Notes: generated from the letters alone by a model not told the origin. 41,056 nucleotides of DNA from CAYOVG01 sp964407285 (GCA_964407285.1 CAYOVG010000014.1:1-41056), one strand, 5' to 3'; numbered from the stretch's first letter, positions 1-8,747 are shown. A program made the numbers and translations.

Positions 1-98
1 AGAGCGCCGGGGACTAGGACCTTCGCCTCGATGCTCTTTACGCCCTTGCGTGCACGCGTCTTATCCTGGCGCGAAATGCGGAGGAATACTCGGCGGCC

Positions 99-485
99 AT
101 GAACCTGCTGGATCTTTGGAGCCATCTTCCGCCTTCGTCGCCATCCGTGGGAGACCCGCGCATAACGGCGTCCTTCCTGAAGCGAATTCTGGAACCCCCC
201 ACCAGGGGGCAGGGCGCGGGATTGCGCGCATGCCGGACGGGCCGCTCCGAGGGTTCGCCGTCTTCGTCGGAGGCGATTCCTCCGGATCGGCAGAAGAATA
301 AGCAGAAAGAAATAATCAAGGTTGTGAAGGAAAAGAACCAGGAATGTGAAGGCCTCCTGCGCAGAAGAGAGAAGGAAAACCAGGCGCTCAAACATCAAAT
401 ATGGGTCCTCAAGCACCAGATCGAGGCCCTGGAGACCATTCACAGGGAAATCCAGGAGAAGAAGGAGCAGGTTTCCCCCCCCTGA
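99..485 (+). CDS. small coiled-coil protein of unknown function
   Basis: The protein is 128 aa from an ATG at 99. Its C-terminal half (about residues 65-125) is charged and heptad-like, rich in Lys, Glu and Gln with regularly spaced Leu/Ile, and reads as a coiled coil (for example ENQALKHQI). The N-terminal half is Pro/Ser/Arg-rich and lacks a convincing signal peptide or lipobox, so the true start may lie further downstream or the N-terminus may be altered. The gene ends 28 nt before the sigma-54 response regulator and is probably co-transcribed with it. A short coiled-coil protein next to an NtrC-type regulator is an arrangement I associate with deltaproteobacteria, but no function can be assigned. 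Start and N-terminal sequence are uncertain. Confidence 0.45.
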   Translation: MNLLDLWSHLPPSSPSVGDPRITASFLKRILEPPTRGQGAGLRACRTGRSEGSPSSSEAIPPDRQKNKQKEIIKVVKEKNQECEGLLRRREKENQALKHQIWVLKHQIEALETIHREIQEKKEQVSPP

Positions 486-513
486 GGGAACACTCAAACG
501 GAGCGTATAATTC

Positions 514-1962
514 GTGAGCCAAAAGCTGACCATCCTTATCGTTGATGATGATCCTCATATTTTGGAAGTTCTGGAAGCTCGCCTCACATCGGCTGAATAC
601 CAGGTGATCACGGCCGTGAATGCGGAAGCGGCGCTGGAGATCCTCGCCTCGAGGAAAATCGACCTGATGATCACCGATGTGCGCATGCCGGGCAAGGGTG
701 GCATGGATCTGTTCAAGGAAGCTCGCGCGACCCACCCGGACCTTCCGGTAATCTTTCTTACGGCCTACGGCACGATTCCCGATGCGGTCAACGCCATAAA
801 GGCGGGCGCCACGGAATATCTGACCAAGCCGTTCAGCGGGCGCGACCTGCTGAATAAGGTGCAGGAGGTCCTCAAGAGCGCATCCTCGACCCGTGCGCCG
901 TCATCGGGCGCCCCGGCCGCCGGGAAGGGTACATCGGCCTCCGCCTCCGGCGACATTTTGTGGAGCGCCCGGAGTCCCGCCATGAAGGAGTTGAACGAAC
1001 TCATCGAGCGGGTTGCGCCGAGCAGCGTCAATGTGCTGATTCTCGGGGAGAGCGGAGTGGGAAAGGAACGGATCGCCCGCCTCATCCATCAGAAGGGACC
1101 GCGTCGCGATCAGCCTTTCATAGTGGTGGACTGCGGATCGACTCCGACCGGCCTCCTGGAGAGCGAGTTGTTCGGCCACGTACGCGGCGCCTTCACCCAT
1201 GCGATTCGCGACAAGAAGGGGCTCATCGAGGCCGCGGACCGGGGCACGCTGTTTCTCGACGAGATCGGCAACATTTCCCCCGAGATGCAGATGCGGCTGC
1301 TGAGATTTCTCGAGGAGAGGAAAATTCGAAGGATTGGAGACCTGCGTGAAATCTCCGTGGACTGCCGGGTGATTTCCGCCACGAATGCCGACCTGCCCGG
1401 AGAGGTCGAATCGGGTGACTTCCGGGAGGATCTCTATTACCGGCTGAGGGTGGTTACTTTGAAGATCCCTTCGTTGCGGGAGCGCAGGGAGGACATCCCG
1501 CTCCTGGCGCAGCATTTCGTGGAAATGTTCTCGAAGAATAAGGGAGGAGCGCCGGTCAAGCTTCCCGCTGAAACCGCCCGGTTCATCACGGAATACCCCT
1601 GGCCGGGGAATGTCCGTGAACTGAAGAACGCTCTCGAAGCCGCCGTGGTTTTGTGCAGAGACAATGTCATAAGGCCGGGCGACCTGCAGCTCGCGGGCCT
1701 GCCCCAGCACTCGCAGCAACCTTCGGGACCGCAGCACGGAACCGCATCCTCCCAGCAACCCGCGGGGGCGCAGCCTTCTCAACCCTCCGGTTCCCTGTCG
1801 CTCGAGGAAAGCGAACGGAACGCCATACTGCGCGCTTTGGAGCAGGCCGGCGGAGTTCAAAAGGACGCCGCCGATCTGCTGGGGATCAGCCGCAGAACAT
1901 TGCATTACAAGATCAAGAAATTCGGAATCGATACGTCCGGGAGGCGACACTTTGAAGGATGA
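514..1962 (+). CDS. sigma-54-dependent response regulator (NtrC family)
   Basis: This is a 482-aa cytoplasmic transcription activator starting at a GTG. An N-terminal receiver domain (1-120) has the acidic DDD cluster at 11-13, phospho-acceptor Asp55, Thr83 and Lys105. A linker rich in Ser and Ala leads to the AAA+ sigma-54 activation domain, with Walker A GESGVGKE at 178-185 and Walker B LFLDE at 246-250. A Gln/Pro/Ser-rich linker then precedes a Fis-type helix-turn-helix at the C-terminus (about 435-475). Activation would occur by phosphorylation of Asp55, with ATP hydrolysis remodelling the sigma-54 holoenzyme. The loop that normally reads GAFTGA reads GAFTHA (225-230), a substitution at a residue that contacts sigma-54. 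No cognate histidine kinase is in the window. The stop overlaps the next gene's start, so the two are probably translationally coupled. Confidence 0.95.
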   Translation: MSQKLTILIVDDDPHILEVLEARLTSAEYQVITAVNAEAALEILASRKIDLMITDVRMPGKGGMDLFKEARATHPDLPVIFLTAYGTIPDAVNAIKAGATEYLTKPFSGRDLLNKVQEVLKSASSTRAPSSGAPAAGKGTSASASGDILWSARSPAMKELNELIERVAPSSVNVLILGESGVGKERIARLIHQKGPRRDQPFIVVDCGSTPTGLLESELFGHVRGAFTHAIRDKKGLIEAADRGTLFLDEIGNISPEMQMRLLRFLEERKIRRIGDLREISVDCRVISATNADLPGEVESGDFREDLYYRLRVVTLKIPSLRERREDIPLLAQHFVEMFSKNKGGAPVKLPAETARFITEYPWPGNVRELKNALEAAVVLCRDNVIRPGDLQLAGLPQHSQQPSGPQHGTASSQQPAGAQPSQPSGSLSLEESERNAILRALEQAGGVQKDAADLLGISRRTLHYKIKKFGIDTSGRRHFEG

Positions 1963-3043
1963 AGGTCGCGGGCCTTTCGGGGTCCTCAATCGTTTGATGC
2001 AGGCGGTGAATCGCAGGAATCGCCGCTTTTTCGGAGGTGAGCTCCCCTTGTCCGACCTGGAGGATGCGGAGGAGTACGGACTGGGGCCGGAATACCTCGG
2101 CCGTTCTTCCCTGAACTGCTTTTCCGGCCCTCCCATCAACCGGGCTGCCGACAGACGCGCGGAAGAGGAATGGATAGTGGAGCAGTTGAGAAATCCGGGG
2201 ATGTTTTTCGTTCCCGTGTGGCGGTCCAAGAGCCTCATCGTGGGAGACGCGATGCCGCGCGCCGTCTTTCTCAACGCGCGGGAGTCGGGGGAGATAATGC
2301 GAAATGCGGAATCCGTCATATTCCTCGGTATCGAAGACAGCGCCGCGTACTTTGCCGTCGGCATCGCCGGCGAGGAGGAGCCTCTACTGCCCGCGGAAAT
2401 AGCGACGAACGGCGGATTCAAGGACCTGAAGGCGTTCGGCGCGGTGCTCAATCCCGGGCATGCGTCGCTGCTCGCGTATGCGCGGGCGATGGTGGAGTGG
2501 CATAGCCGTCGGCGGTTTTGCGGAGACTGCGGGAGTCCTACCGAGAGCGTGTTTGGCGGCCATATGCTGGTCTGTACCAACGAGGCGTGCGGGCAGCAGC
2601 ATTTTCCGCGCACCGATCCCGCCGTCATCGTCCTGGTGAGCGCCGGCGACTACTGCCTGCTGGGACGGCAGGCGGCGTGGCCCAAGGGAATGTACTCGGC
2701 CATCGCGGGTTTCGTCGAACCGGGGGAGACGCTGGAGAGCGCGGTTGTGCGAGAAGTCTGGGAGGAAACGGGCGTCCGCGTGGAAGATGTCCGGTACCAC
2801 TCGTCCCAGCCCTGGCCTTTTCCCTCTTCCCTGATGCTCGGTTTCATCGCTCAGGCCGCAACTGACGACATACGGCTGGACGGCAACGAACTCGAAGACG
2901 CCCGGTGGTTTTCGAGGGATGAGATCCAGATAGCCCTCAAGGACGGAGCCCTGCGAATGCCTTCGGTCGTTTCGATTGCCTACCGCCTCATCGAGGACTG
3001 GTTCGACGCCGATGGGCGGGGCCGGCTCAAGAACCTGATTTAG
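1952..3043 (+). CDS. nudC: NADH pyrophosphatase (NudC-like Nudix hydrolase)
   Basis: This 363-aa protein starts at a TTG inside the end of the upstream regulator gene, with GGGAGG just upstream. NudC enzymes cleave NAD(H) to NMN(H) and AMP, and some remove NAD caps from RNA. A four-Cys zinc ribbon is visible (C190, C193, C208, C213), followed by a complete Nudix box (about 253-275, GX5EX7REVXEETGV) and the NudC signature SQPWPFP at 285-291. The roughly 180-residue N-terminal region is the variable NudC-N-type domain. The protein is somewhat longer than E. coli NudC (257 aa), mainly at the N-terminus. No other annotation fits as well. The fixed spacing of zinc ribbon, Nudix box and SQPWPFP is specific to this family. 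Confidence 0.93.
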   Translation: MKDEGRGPFGVLNRLMQAVNRRNRRFFGGELPLSDLEDAEEYGLGPEYLGRSSLNCFSGPPINRAADRRAEEEWIVEQLRNPGMFFVPVWRSKSLIVGDAMPRAVFLNARESGEIMRNAESVIFLGIEDSAAYFAVGIAGEEEPLLPAEIATNGGFKDLKAFGAVLNPGHASLLAYARAMVEWHSRRRFCGDCGSPTESVFGGHMLVCTNEACGQQHFPRTDPAVIVLVSAGDYCLLGRQAAWPKGMYSAIAGFVEPGETLESAVVREVWEETGVRVEDVRYHSSQPWPFPSSLMLGFIAQAATDDIRLDGNELEDARWFSRDEIQIALKDGALRMPSVVSIAYRLIEDWFDADGRGRLKNLI

Positions 3044-3090
3044 GCGCTTTCCTTCAGGCGCGCGGAGGAACCTGAGAGTGAGGACCTTCC

Positions 3091-3774
3091 ATGCAGTGTG
3101 ACGAAATCATTGGAGAACTCAGGATGCTTTCGAATCCGGAAGCCGCGGCGGGTATGGGACGCTTCGGCATCGAGGTCGAGAATACGCTCGGCATTTCCAT
3201 TCCCGTTCTGAGGAGGATCGCACGGCGGGTGGGCAGGGACCACGATCTTGCCGGCGACCTGTGGCGCTCCGGCGTCCATGAAGCGCGGATACTGGCGTCG
3301 ATGGTGGACGACCCGGGGCTGGTCTCGGAAGCGCGGATGGAAGAGTGGGTGGGGAGCTTCGGTTCGTGGGATGTCTGCGACCAGTGCTGCAACAACCTCT
3401 TTTCGCGGACTGCGTATGCCTGGCAAAAGGCGGTGGAATGGAGCGGGAGGCGCGAGGAATTCGTGAAAAGAGCGGGGTTTGTCCTCATGGCAAATCTGGC
3501 GGTGCATGACAAGAAAGCCGCGGACGAGCGGTTCGAGGGATTTTTCCCCATTATTGCCGCCGAGTCCGGCGATGAAAGAAACTTTGTCAAGAAGGCGGTC
3601 AATTGGGCCCTGCGCCAGATAGGCAAGAGAAACCGGGCACTCAACCTGAAGGCCGTGGAAGCTGCCGAATCCATGGCGACGGCGTCCGCCGGTTCGAAAG
3701 CCGCCAGGTGGATTGCCGCAGATGCTCTGAGGGAGTTGACGAGCCCGGAGGTTCGCGGGCGGCTCGGTTTTTGA
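3091..3774 (+). CDS. DNA alkylation repair protein (AlkD-like HEAT-repeat glycosylase)
   Basis: This 227-aa, mostly helical protein of the AlkD/AlkC DNA-glycosylase superfamily would excise alkylated bases such as 3- and 7-methylpurines. The signature SWDVCD falls at about 92-97. Trp93 and Asp97 have the same W-x3-D spacing as the catalytic-cleft Trp and Asp of Bacillus cereus AlkD, and a later KKAVNWALRQIGKRN segment is also typical. An ATG at 3091 follows GAGGA six bases upstream. It sits 47 nt after nudC on the same strand, so it could belong to that transcript. Length matches the family. The exact substrate range cannot be told from sequence. Confidence 0.88.
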   Translation: MQCDEIIGELRMLSNPEAAAGMGRFGIEVENTLGISIPVLRRIARRVGRDHDLAGDLWRSGVHEARILASMVDDPGLVSEARMEEWVGSFGSWDVCDQCCNNLFSRTAYAWQKAVEWSGRREEFVKRAGFVLMANLAVHDKKAADERFEGFFPIIAAESGDERNFVKKAVNWALRQIGKRNRALNLKAVEAAESMATASAGSKAARWIAADALRELTSPEVRGRLGF

Positions 3775-3806
3775 CGAACACCCGGATTGCATGCGGATTG
3801 TTTATA

Positions 3807-4139
3807 ATGGACGAATTCGACGAAACCGACGAACCCATCGATGAACTCATCGAGATGCCCATCGACGGCATATTGGATCTGCACACGTTCCAGCCGCGGG
3901 ACGTGAAGGACCTCGTGCCGGACTACCTGGATGAATGCCGCAAACGGGGAATACCGCGGGTACGTATCATTCACGGCAAGGGGAGAGGCGTCCTGCTCAA
4001 GACGGTCCACGGCATCCTGAGGCGGCTTCCCCAGGTAGTGTCCTTCCAACGGGCCGGCGAGGAGGAAGGCGGGTGGGGGGCCACCATTGTCGAATTGAAG
4101 CCTTGGGACGAACCTCCGTCAGGGCCGGATGTCGCATAG
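3807..4139 (+). CDS. Smr-domain protein
   Basis: This is a 110-aa protein containing essentially one Smr (small MutS-related) domain. The LDLH motif is at 23-26, and the second conserved motif HGKGRG at 56-61 is followed by LLKTVHGILRRLP. Smr domains are nicking endonuclease or nucleic-acid-binding modules found at the C-terminus of MutS2 or as stand-alone proteins. The acidic N-terminal 20 residues (Asp/Glu-rich) precede the domain. I chose the ATG at 3807 because the longer in-frame extension upstream reads through the end of the AlkD-like gene and lacks family-like sequence. The gene begins 32 nt after AlkD on the same strand. Its substrate is unknown. Confidence 0.87.
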   Translation: MDEFDETDEPIDELIEMPIDGILDLHTFQPRDVKDLVPDYLDECRKRGIPRVRIIHGKGRGVLLKTVHGILRRLPQVVSFQRAGEEEGGWGATIVELKPWDEPPSGPDVA

Positions 4140-4259
4140 ACTCGCTCGCATCCGGTTTCCGCGCTTCCTTCCGCGCGCTTGCGTTGGTCTGAAGCCTGCA
4201 CGGTTCCCGCGCTCTCGCATGAGACCCCCCGAGAGGGCAACCCCTGCGAGGGGAACCCC

Positions 4260-5723
4260 TCAAAACGGTTGCCTCTTCTTTCCCACTGCTTTTTCCAGGT
4301 ACTCCGCGAACAGGATCGGATTGGACTCCTTCATCGCCTTGCGGACCTGGGCCAGGTGGATCTTCTTGATGAACTTGAGGCTTTCTTCGTTTTCGCAGAG
4401 CACGATTCCCCGGAAGAAGAGCTTCGCCCGGATTTCCGGGTTTTCGCCGCCCTCCATGGCCTTCTGGAGCTTCAGGTACTCATCCGCGAGTTCTTTGAGA
4501 CCGCTGTTGAGGCCCACCGGTTTTGGACCGAACAGCATTGCTACTCGGGCGTGGCTCGGAAGCCACTGGACCGCGAGTTTTTCTCCATAGCCGTAATCCG
4601 TTGAAATCTCCTCTTTCAATTCCTTGAGGGCTTCGTCTCTCATGCAGGACCAATCTATTCCCGCGGGGTCGATCAGGCAGGCCTCCCGGTAGCACTCCCT
4701 TGCGGCCCCGGAGTCGCCGAGCAGCGTATACGCATCTCCCAGGTATCCCAGAACGGCCGCATTGTAGGTTCCCTCCCCGACGCATCCCTGAAGGCTCTGA
4801 ACGGCTCGCTCGTACTCCCCCGTCTGCAGGAACACATACCCCGAGGGAGCACCACCCGCAAGGAACGGGGCGGATTCCATGCCGGCCTCACACATCTCCC
4901 GGCGCACTCTCTCGAAGAAGGCTCTCCTCATCCCTTCCAGGAGCGGAGTCTGGCGCATGTCCCTGGCCAGCACCAGGTCCTCCAGTTCGTTCCACAGGCG
5001 GCACAGGTAGCCGGCGCGCTCCGGCGGTTCGGGAGGCATGTCGTGAAAGCCCCGCAGGAGGAATTGCGCGATCGACTTTCTGGATTCTATGTCGTAACCG
5101 CCCGGATAGATCTTTTCGTGCTTTTCGAACAGGTCGAGCGCTTGTTCCAGTTGGAGGTTCTTCAGAGCCAGAATGCCCTCGTTGATGATCGCCATGTCCT
5201 TCTGTTCAAAGAGCAGAATCTGCCTGGCCGGAGGGCTCCCGCCGGTTGCATCCGTTTTCCGGGTCGCCGGTTTGCCCGCTCCATCCCTGTCCGCCGCGGG
5301 TTTGCGTGTCCTTCGCAAACCCGTCTGTTTTCCAGACAATCCCATGAGTCGGTTCGCCTTTTTCGCCCCGACCTCTTCGATCAGCCGGTTGAGTCTCTCC
5401 TGGTAGGCGGTGGTCACGGGAATGGGACCCTCGGCCCATGGCGGGCGAACCATCTGCTCTCCATGTTCGGCGCAATGAACGTTGGGAAGTTCGCTGTGAA
5501 TGTAGGTGGAACCGCGGCATGTGTCCAGATGCCGCCACGCCGCCGTCGGGCTCCGGCCGGAGGGCGGAAGAAGCACGCCGCAGTAGGGGCAGGCAAACCT
5601 TGCATCCTCCATCCATTCGATGAATACGTCGATCCTTTCGAGACCCTCTCCCAGCGCCACGTTCTTGACGAACCAGGGGGATTCCAGTTCCAAAAGGCGA
5701 AGATAAAAGTCCTCTATTTCCAT
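4260..5723 (-). CDS. fusion of ISL3-transposase-type zinc finger with TPR-like repeats
   Basis: The 487-aa protein is probably cytoplasmic. Residues about 1-105 closely resemble the N-terminal zinc-finger region of ISL3-family transposases: an opening IEDFYLRLLELESPWFV, a CPYCG pair, WRHLDTC, then a Cys-x2-His pair before a conserved PPWA. A helical segment (about 108-130) ending in NRLMGLS resembles the following transposase helix-turn-helix, but the DDE catalytic domain is absent. After a Lys/Arg/Gly-rich linker (about 130-165), the rest is helical with TPR-like features, for example ALDLFEKHEKIYP and YNAAVLGYLGDAYTLLGDSGAARECYREACLIDP. The frame is intact over its whole length, so it is not a decayed transposon. 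The plausible reading is a domesticated DNA-binding finger on a protein-interaction scaffold. Function is unknown. It is convergent with the Smr gene. Confidence 0.8.
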   Translation of the reverse strand: MEIEDFYLRLLELESPWFVKNVALGEGLERIDVFIEWMEDARFACPYCGVLLPPSGRSPTAAWRHLDTCRGSTYIHSELPNVHCAEHGEQMVRPPWAEGPIPVTTAYQERLNRLIEEVGAKKANRLMGLSGKQTGLRRTRKPAADRDGAGKPATRKTDATGGSPPARQILLFEQKDMAIINEGILALKNLQLEQALDLFEKHEKIYPGGYDIESRKSIAQFLLRGFHDMPPEPPERAGYLCRLWNELEDLVLARDMRQTPLLEGMRRAFFERVRREMCEAGMESAPFLAGGAPSGYVFLQTGEYERAVQSLQGCVGEGTYNAAVLGYLGDAYTLLGDSGAARECYREACLIDPAGIDWSCMRDEALKELKEEISTDYGYGEKLAVQWLPSHARVAMLFGPKPVGLNSGLKELADEYLKLQKAMEGGENPEIRAKLFFRGIVLCENEESLKFIKKIHLAQVRKAMKESNPILFAEYLEKAVGKKRQPF

Positions 5724-5787
5724 CCCGATGCTTCGATCTCGTCAGTCAGTCTCGCCGGTTTCTCTATTTCCGGTCCCGTTATCCGAT

Positions 5788-5813
5788 AAAAAGACAAAAA
5801 GCCGCCATTGCGG
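5788..5813 (-). terminator. weak intrinsic terminator after the MBL-fold gene
   Basis: Read on the - strand, a short GC stem (CCGC, loop of 4, GCGG; 5802-5813) is followed by two T-rich runs separated by GTC (5788-5800). The position fits the end of the MBL-fold transcript, 85 nt past its stop and upstream of the zinc-finger/TPR gene. The stem is only 4 bp, so the call is tentative. Confidence 0.35.
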
Positions 5814-5897
5814 GTGACTTCGACGCCGGGGTTGATCTTAGCACAACTCCGGGGATGGAGGATAGCCCGGAGGAGTACATTAAGCGGAGGAGTTGAG

Positions 5898-6776
5898 TCA
5901 AGCGGCCTTCACCCGGCATCCCCTCGTTTCGAACTCGAATGTCTCGCCATGGCTCAGATAGACCATGCGAACGGGAAGATTCTCCTTTTCCATCGCTTCC
6001 TTGAAATCGCCGAGCGGTGATTTGAATACGGTATAATCATTGTAGTGAATCGGTATGGCGGTACGTGGACGAATGATCCTGACAGCCTCGACGCCCTGCT
6101 TCGCATCCATCGTTACCGTGAAAAGACCCAGGATCTTCGTGCCGCCCAGGTGCAGCAGGGCAAGATCGATGTCGGGGTAGCGTTCGGGTATCTTGCTCAG
6201 TTCATCGATGAGCAGGGTGTCTCCGGAAATGTAGAGCTTGAAGAGGTTCGGAGCATGCGTGGAGCCGAATTCCAGCATGCTTCCCATGACGGGAGGAAGC
6301 AGGGAGGAAAGCAGGCCACGCGCGTGCTTTCCGGGCATCGACGTGAGCCGTAGCCGGACATCTCCCTTCGCGACCGTTACGGCATCCCAGGCGCGAAGGG
6401 CGAGAAGCTTCCGAAAGCCTTTTGTTCGAAGGGCCGCCGCGGCATCGTGAGTGGTAATGATGGGAAGCCTCTTATCGAGACGTTCCGCGGCGATATGGTC
6501 GAAATGGTCGCCGTGGTAGTGCGACAGGACGCAAAAATCGATAGGAGGCAGATTCTCTATTTCGATCGCGGGATTGGTGAGGCGCTTCGAGGTCAACCCG
6601 TAGCCGAGATGAGCGTGGTCGCCCGCATGCAGGAAGTTCGGATCGGTAAGAATCGTAAAACCCGCATATTTGATTATCACCGTAGCCGTGCCGATGAAAA
6701 AGATCGAACCCGAGCAGATGTCCGCCCGGCCTGCTCCTTCGGTCGCCGGCACGTTCAAGTCGTAAGTCGTTGCCAT
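5898..6776 (-). CDS. metallo-beta-lactamase-fold hydrolase (UlaG-like)
   Basis: This 292-aa cytoplasmic protein carries the binuclear metal motif SHYHGDHFDH at 85-94 (H86, H88, D90, H91). Further family motifs are an early FIGTATVIIKYAGFTILTDP strand pair, the later SGDT (metal-bridging Asp) and the C-terminal IHYNDY His motif. This pattern fits the UlaG/YtnP-type subgroup of MBL-fold hydrolases (lactonases and phosphodiesterases acting on small molecules) rather than glyoxalase II or antibiotic-degrading enzymes. AAGGAG lies six bases before the ATG and supports the start. No signal peptide is seen. Substrate is not predictable. The gene stands alone or precedes the zinc-finger/TPR gene, with a possible weak terminator between them. 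Confidence 0.88.
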   Translation of the reverse strand: MATTYDLNVPATEGAGRADICSGSIFFIGTATVIIKYAGFTILTDPNFLHAGDHAHLGYGLTSKRLTNPAIEIENLPPIDFCVLSHYHGDHFDHIAAERLDKRLPIITTHDAAAALRTKGFRKLLALRAWDAVTVAKGDVRLRLTSMPGKHARGLLSSLLPPVMGSMLEFGSTHAPNLFKLYISGDTLLIDELSKIPERYPDIDLALLHLGGTKILGLFTVTMDAKQGVEAVRIIRPRTAIPIHYNDYTVFKSPLGDFKEAMEKENLPVRMVYLSHGETFEFETRGCRVKAA

Positions 6777-7289
6777 CGATAACTCCTTTTTTGTGTTCTA
6801 AGTAGGCGAATATACAAGATAAAATAATCACTTGCGCGGCCGCCTTCCAGCGCCGGATGCCGGTGGATGCGGGTTCGGACGGAGTGCGAAAACCCCGAAA
6901 GATATTCGAATACTGTACTCCCCCTACCATGAATACAGCGTACCGTGTATTTTCTCCAGGCGAGGATGTGCTATTCTCCATTCCAGAAATCGTTCCCCCT
7001 AACAGCCCCGAAATAGCCCTTTTCATAAGTCCTCAGAGTGGCCGGACAGGCGAAAAGCCTGATCCGGTCCCGCCGTTTTACGGCCCCGAATCCTCGAGTT
7101 CCGGACTGCGCGAGGTGCTTCGATTCGTCTCTCTCCCTGTTTTCGGTCTTGATTCTGTAAGAGATTTATGTAATACGGAGTCTTACACCATCTTCCTATT
7201 TGAAATAACCCGTCAGACAGCGGACCGGTTCATGCCCGGCCGGGTCCTTGTATTACGTACGGCCTTTTGCAGGGAGCAGGGGGAATTCC
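6777..7289. other. 513-bp intergenic region before the porin gene
   Basis: The region separates the divergent MBL-fold gene and porin gene, so it should hold promoters for both. A strong hairpin sits at 7042-7067 and is listed separately. The part at 7140-7215 is relatively A+T-rich and could contain the porin-cytochrome promoter, but I could not pick out a convincing -35/-10 or -24/-12 pair. The open frames here have no family resemblance and no ribosome-binding site, so I see no gene. Confidence 0.6.
7042..7067 (+). promoter_or_regulatory. strong hairpin with GAAAA loop in the porin upstream region
   Basis: CCGGACAGGC and GCCTGATCCGG form a 10-bp stem with one bulged A around a GAAAA loop. 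No T-run follows, so it is not a standard intrinsic terminator. It lies about 220 nt upstream of the porin start. It could be a leader RNA element or the residue of a repeat. It does not match a riboswitch I know (GEMM-type c-di-GMP consensus was considered and does not fit). Confidence 0.4.
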
Positions 7290-8729
7290 GTGATTGCCGG
7301 ACTGATTGGAACAGGTTTGAGCGATATGCCGGGCGGGCGGGAACGGTTTGCCCGTCTCCTCCTTAATCCGGTGTTTCTCTTGATGTTTTTCACTTTGCAT
7401 CCCGTGCTTTGCCCTGCCCAGGAAGTCGAGTGGTGGTCGTACAACCGGTTTCATTTCGAACATGAAGATCGCGGGTACAACAACTACCTCCGGCTGTACG
7501 AAGATCTGAAAGTATCCAACATCGTCCCGGATACGCTGGACGCCCGCGTGACCGGGTGGTTCAACTTCAATCCCACCGACGGAGGAGACTGGATCGTCAA
7601 TCACAACTACGCCCGGTTTTCCAATGCCTACCTCAACTTCAGATATCCCGATCCCCGGCTTTCAGTGACGGCCGGCAGACAACTGATCGACGGCGCGGAC
7701 TGCTTCATCATAGACGGGCTTTACGCCAACCTTTTTAATGGCGGGAAGAAGGAGTTCTTTCTCTTCGGGGGCATGCCCGTCTCCTTTTACAGCGGAACGG
7801 ACGGAGAGTACATCGTCGGCGGCGGGTTCATCTACAGGCCCGCCTGGCGGACATGGATGCAGGCGGATGCTTTCGTGATCGAGGAAGATGGGGTTTTGTA
7901 CGACGCGGTCGCCCTGCAGGCAAGCCATTCTATGCCTTTCAATACACGGGCCTATGGACGCCTGAGGCTGCTTCGGCGGGAGGTGCGGGATATCTATGCG
8001 ACCCTTTCGAGCTACTTTGAAGTTCCGGCCGTCTCCGCCTATCTGAGCTACTATGTGCAGCCTGAAACAAGAGGCGAGGGGGAAGAGGCGACCTCGAAAT
8101 ACTTTTCCCGGTACGGACAGATATTCAATGCTTCGTACCCGTTCCAGATGGTGAACCTTCAGTTGCGGAAGTACGTCGGTGAAAAGTGGATACTGGTCGG
8201 GGGGGCGGTGTTCAAACGTTTGTTGCGTGATCCGGGCGTCTATCCCTGGTCCAACGTCGATTCGGATATCTTCAATGCGGGCCTTACCCGGCTGGACCTC
8301 TTCACGGACGGGCTCGACGTGACCATCCTCGGAAACTACGTCGAAAATCGAAATGACACCTTTTACGATGTGACCGGGGAACTCTCGTACGGATTCACGA
8401 AAACGCTGTCTTCCTCAATCGGACTCACCTATACCGGCTATCGCTTCGCGGATATCGAGTACCCGGATACTCTCAACGGCCAACCGTCGGTTTATAATCT
8501 TGCCGATCACATCGGCAGCAGAATCTACTATGCGGACTTGGGTTACACGTTCAAGAAAAACCACAAGATATCCATTGCAGCTTCCTATGAGGATGTGGAT
8601 ACCCGCTATTCGGATGCCGTTGTCGTGCAACTCGGCTATCGGTTCAAGTACGATCTGTCCTTCGGCGACAAGAGCGCAGGCGCCTCGCGGGAGCGTGACG
8701 GGAATTCAAAAGACGAAACCGCCCAATGA
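7290..8729 (+). CDS. outer-membrane beta-barrel (porin-like) protein
   Basis: The protein is 479 aa from GTG 7290, which has AGGGGGA six bases upstream. A longer TTG start (7248) and a shorter ATG (7326) are possible. A signal peptide is visible: basic stretch GGRERFAR, hydrophobic LLLNPVFLLMFFTL, probable cleavage near LCPA-QE. The mature part alternates aromatic and polar residues in amphipathic strands (for example VTAGRQLIDGADCFIIDGLYANL and YYADLGYTFKKN) and ends in a strand (VVVQLGYRFKYDLSF), followed by a short charged tail. The gene lies 18 nt before a 14-haem lipoprotein cytochrome. By analogy with porin-cytochrome conduits it may house or anchor that cytochrome for electron transfer across the outer membrane. 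That role is inferred from position only, since barrel sequence alone does not show it. Confidence 0.8.
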   Translation: MIAGLIGTGLSDMPGGRERFARLLLNPVFLLMFFTLHPVLCPAQEVEWWSYNRFHFEHEDRGYNNYLRLYEDLKVSNIVPDTLDARVTGWFNFNPTDGGDWIVNHNYARFSNAYLNFRYPDPRLSVTAGRQLIDGADCFIIDGLYANLFNGGKKEFFLFGGMPVSFYSGTDGEYIVGGGFIYRPAWRTWMQADAFVIEEDGVLYDAVALQASHSMPFNTRAYGRLRLLRREVRDIYATLSSYFEVPAVSAYLSYYVQPETRGEGEEATSKYFSRYGQIFNASYPFQMVNLQLRKYVGEKWILVGGAVFKRLLRDPGVYPWSNVDSDIFNAGLTRLDLFTDGLDVTILGNYVENRNDTFYDVTGELSYGFTKTLSSSIGLTYTGYRFADIEYPDTLNGQPSVYNLADHIGSRIYYADLGYTFKKNHKISIAASYEDVDTRYSDAVVVQLGYRFKYDLSFGDKSAGASRERDGNSKDETAQ

Positions 8730-8747
8730 TTGAATGGATGAAATGCG

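Noticed and set aside
38..391. - strand frame with a hydrophobic stretch opposite the coiled-coil gene
   Set aside because: It mirrors the charged coiled-coil frame. There is no ribosome-binding site, and the composition is that of a shadow frame.
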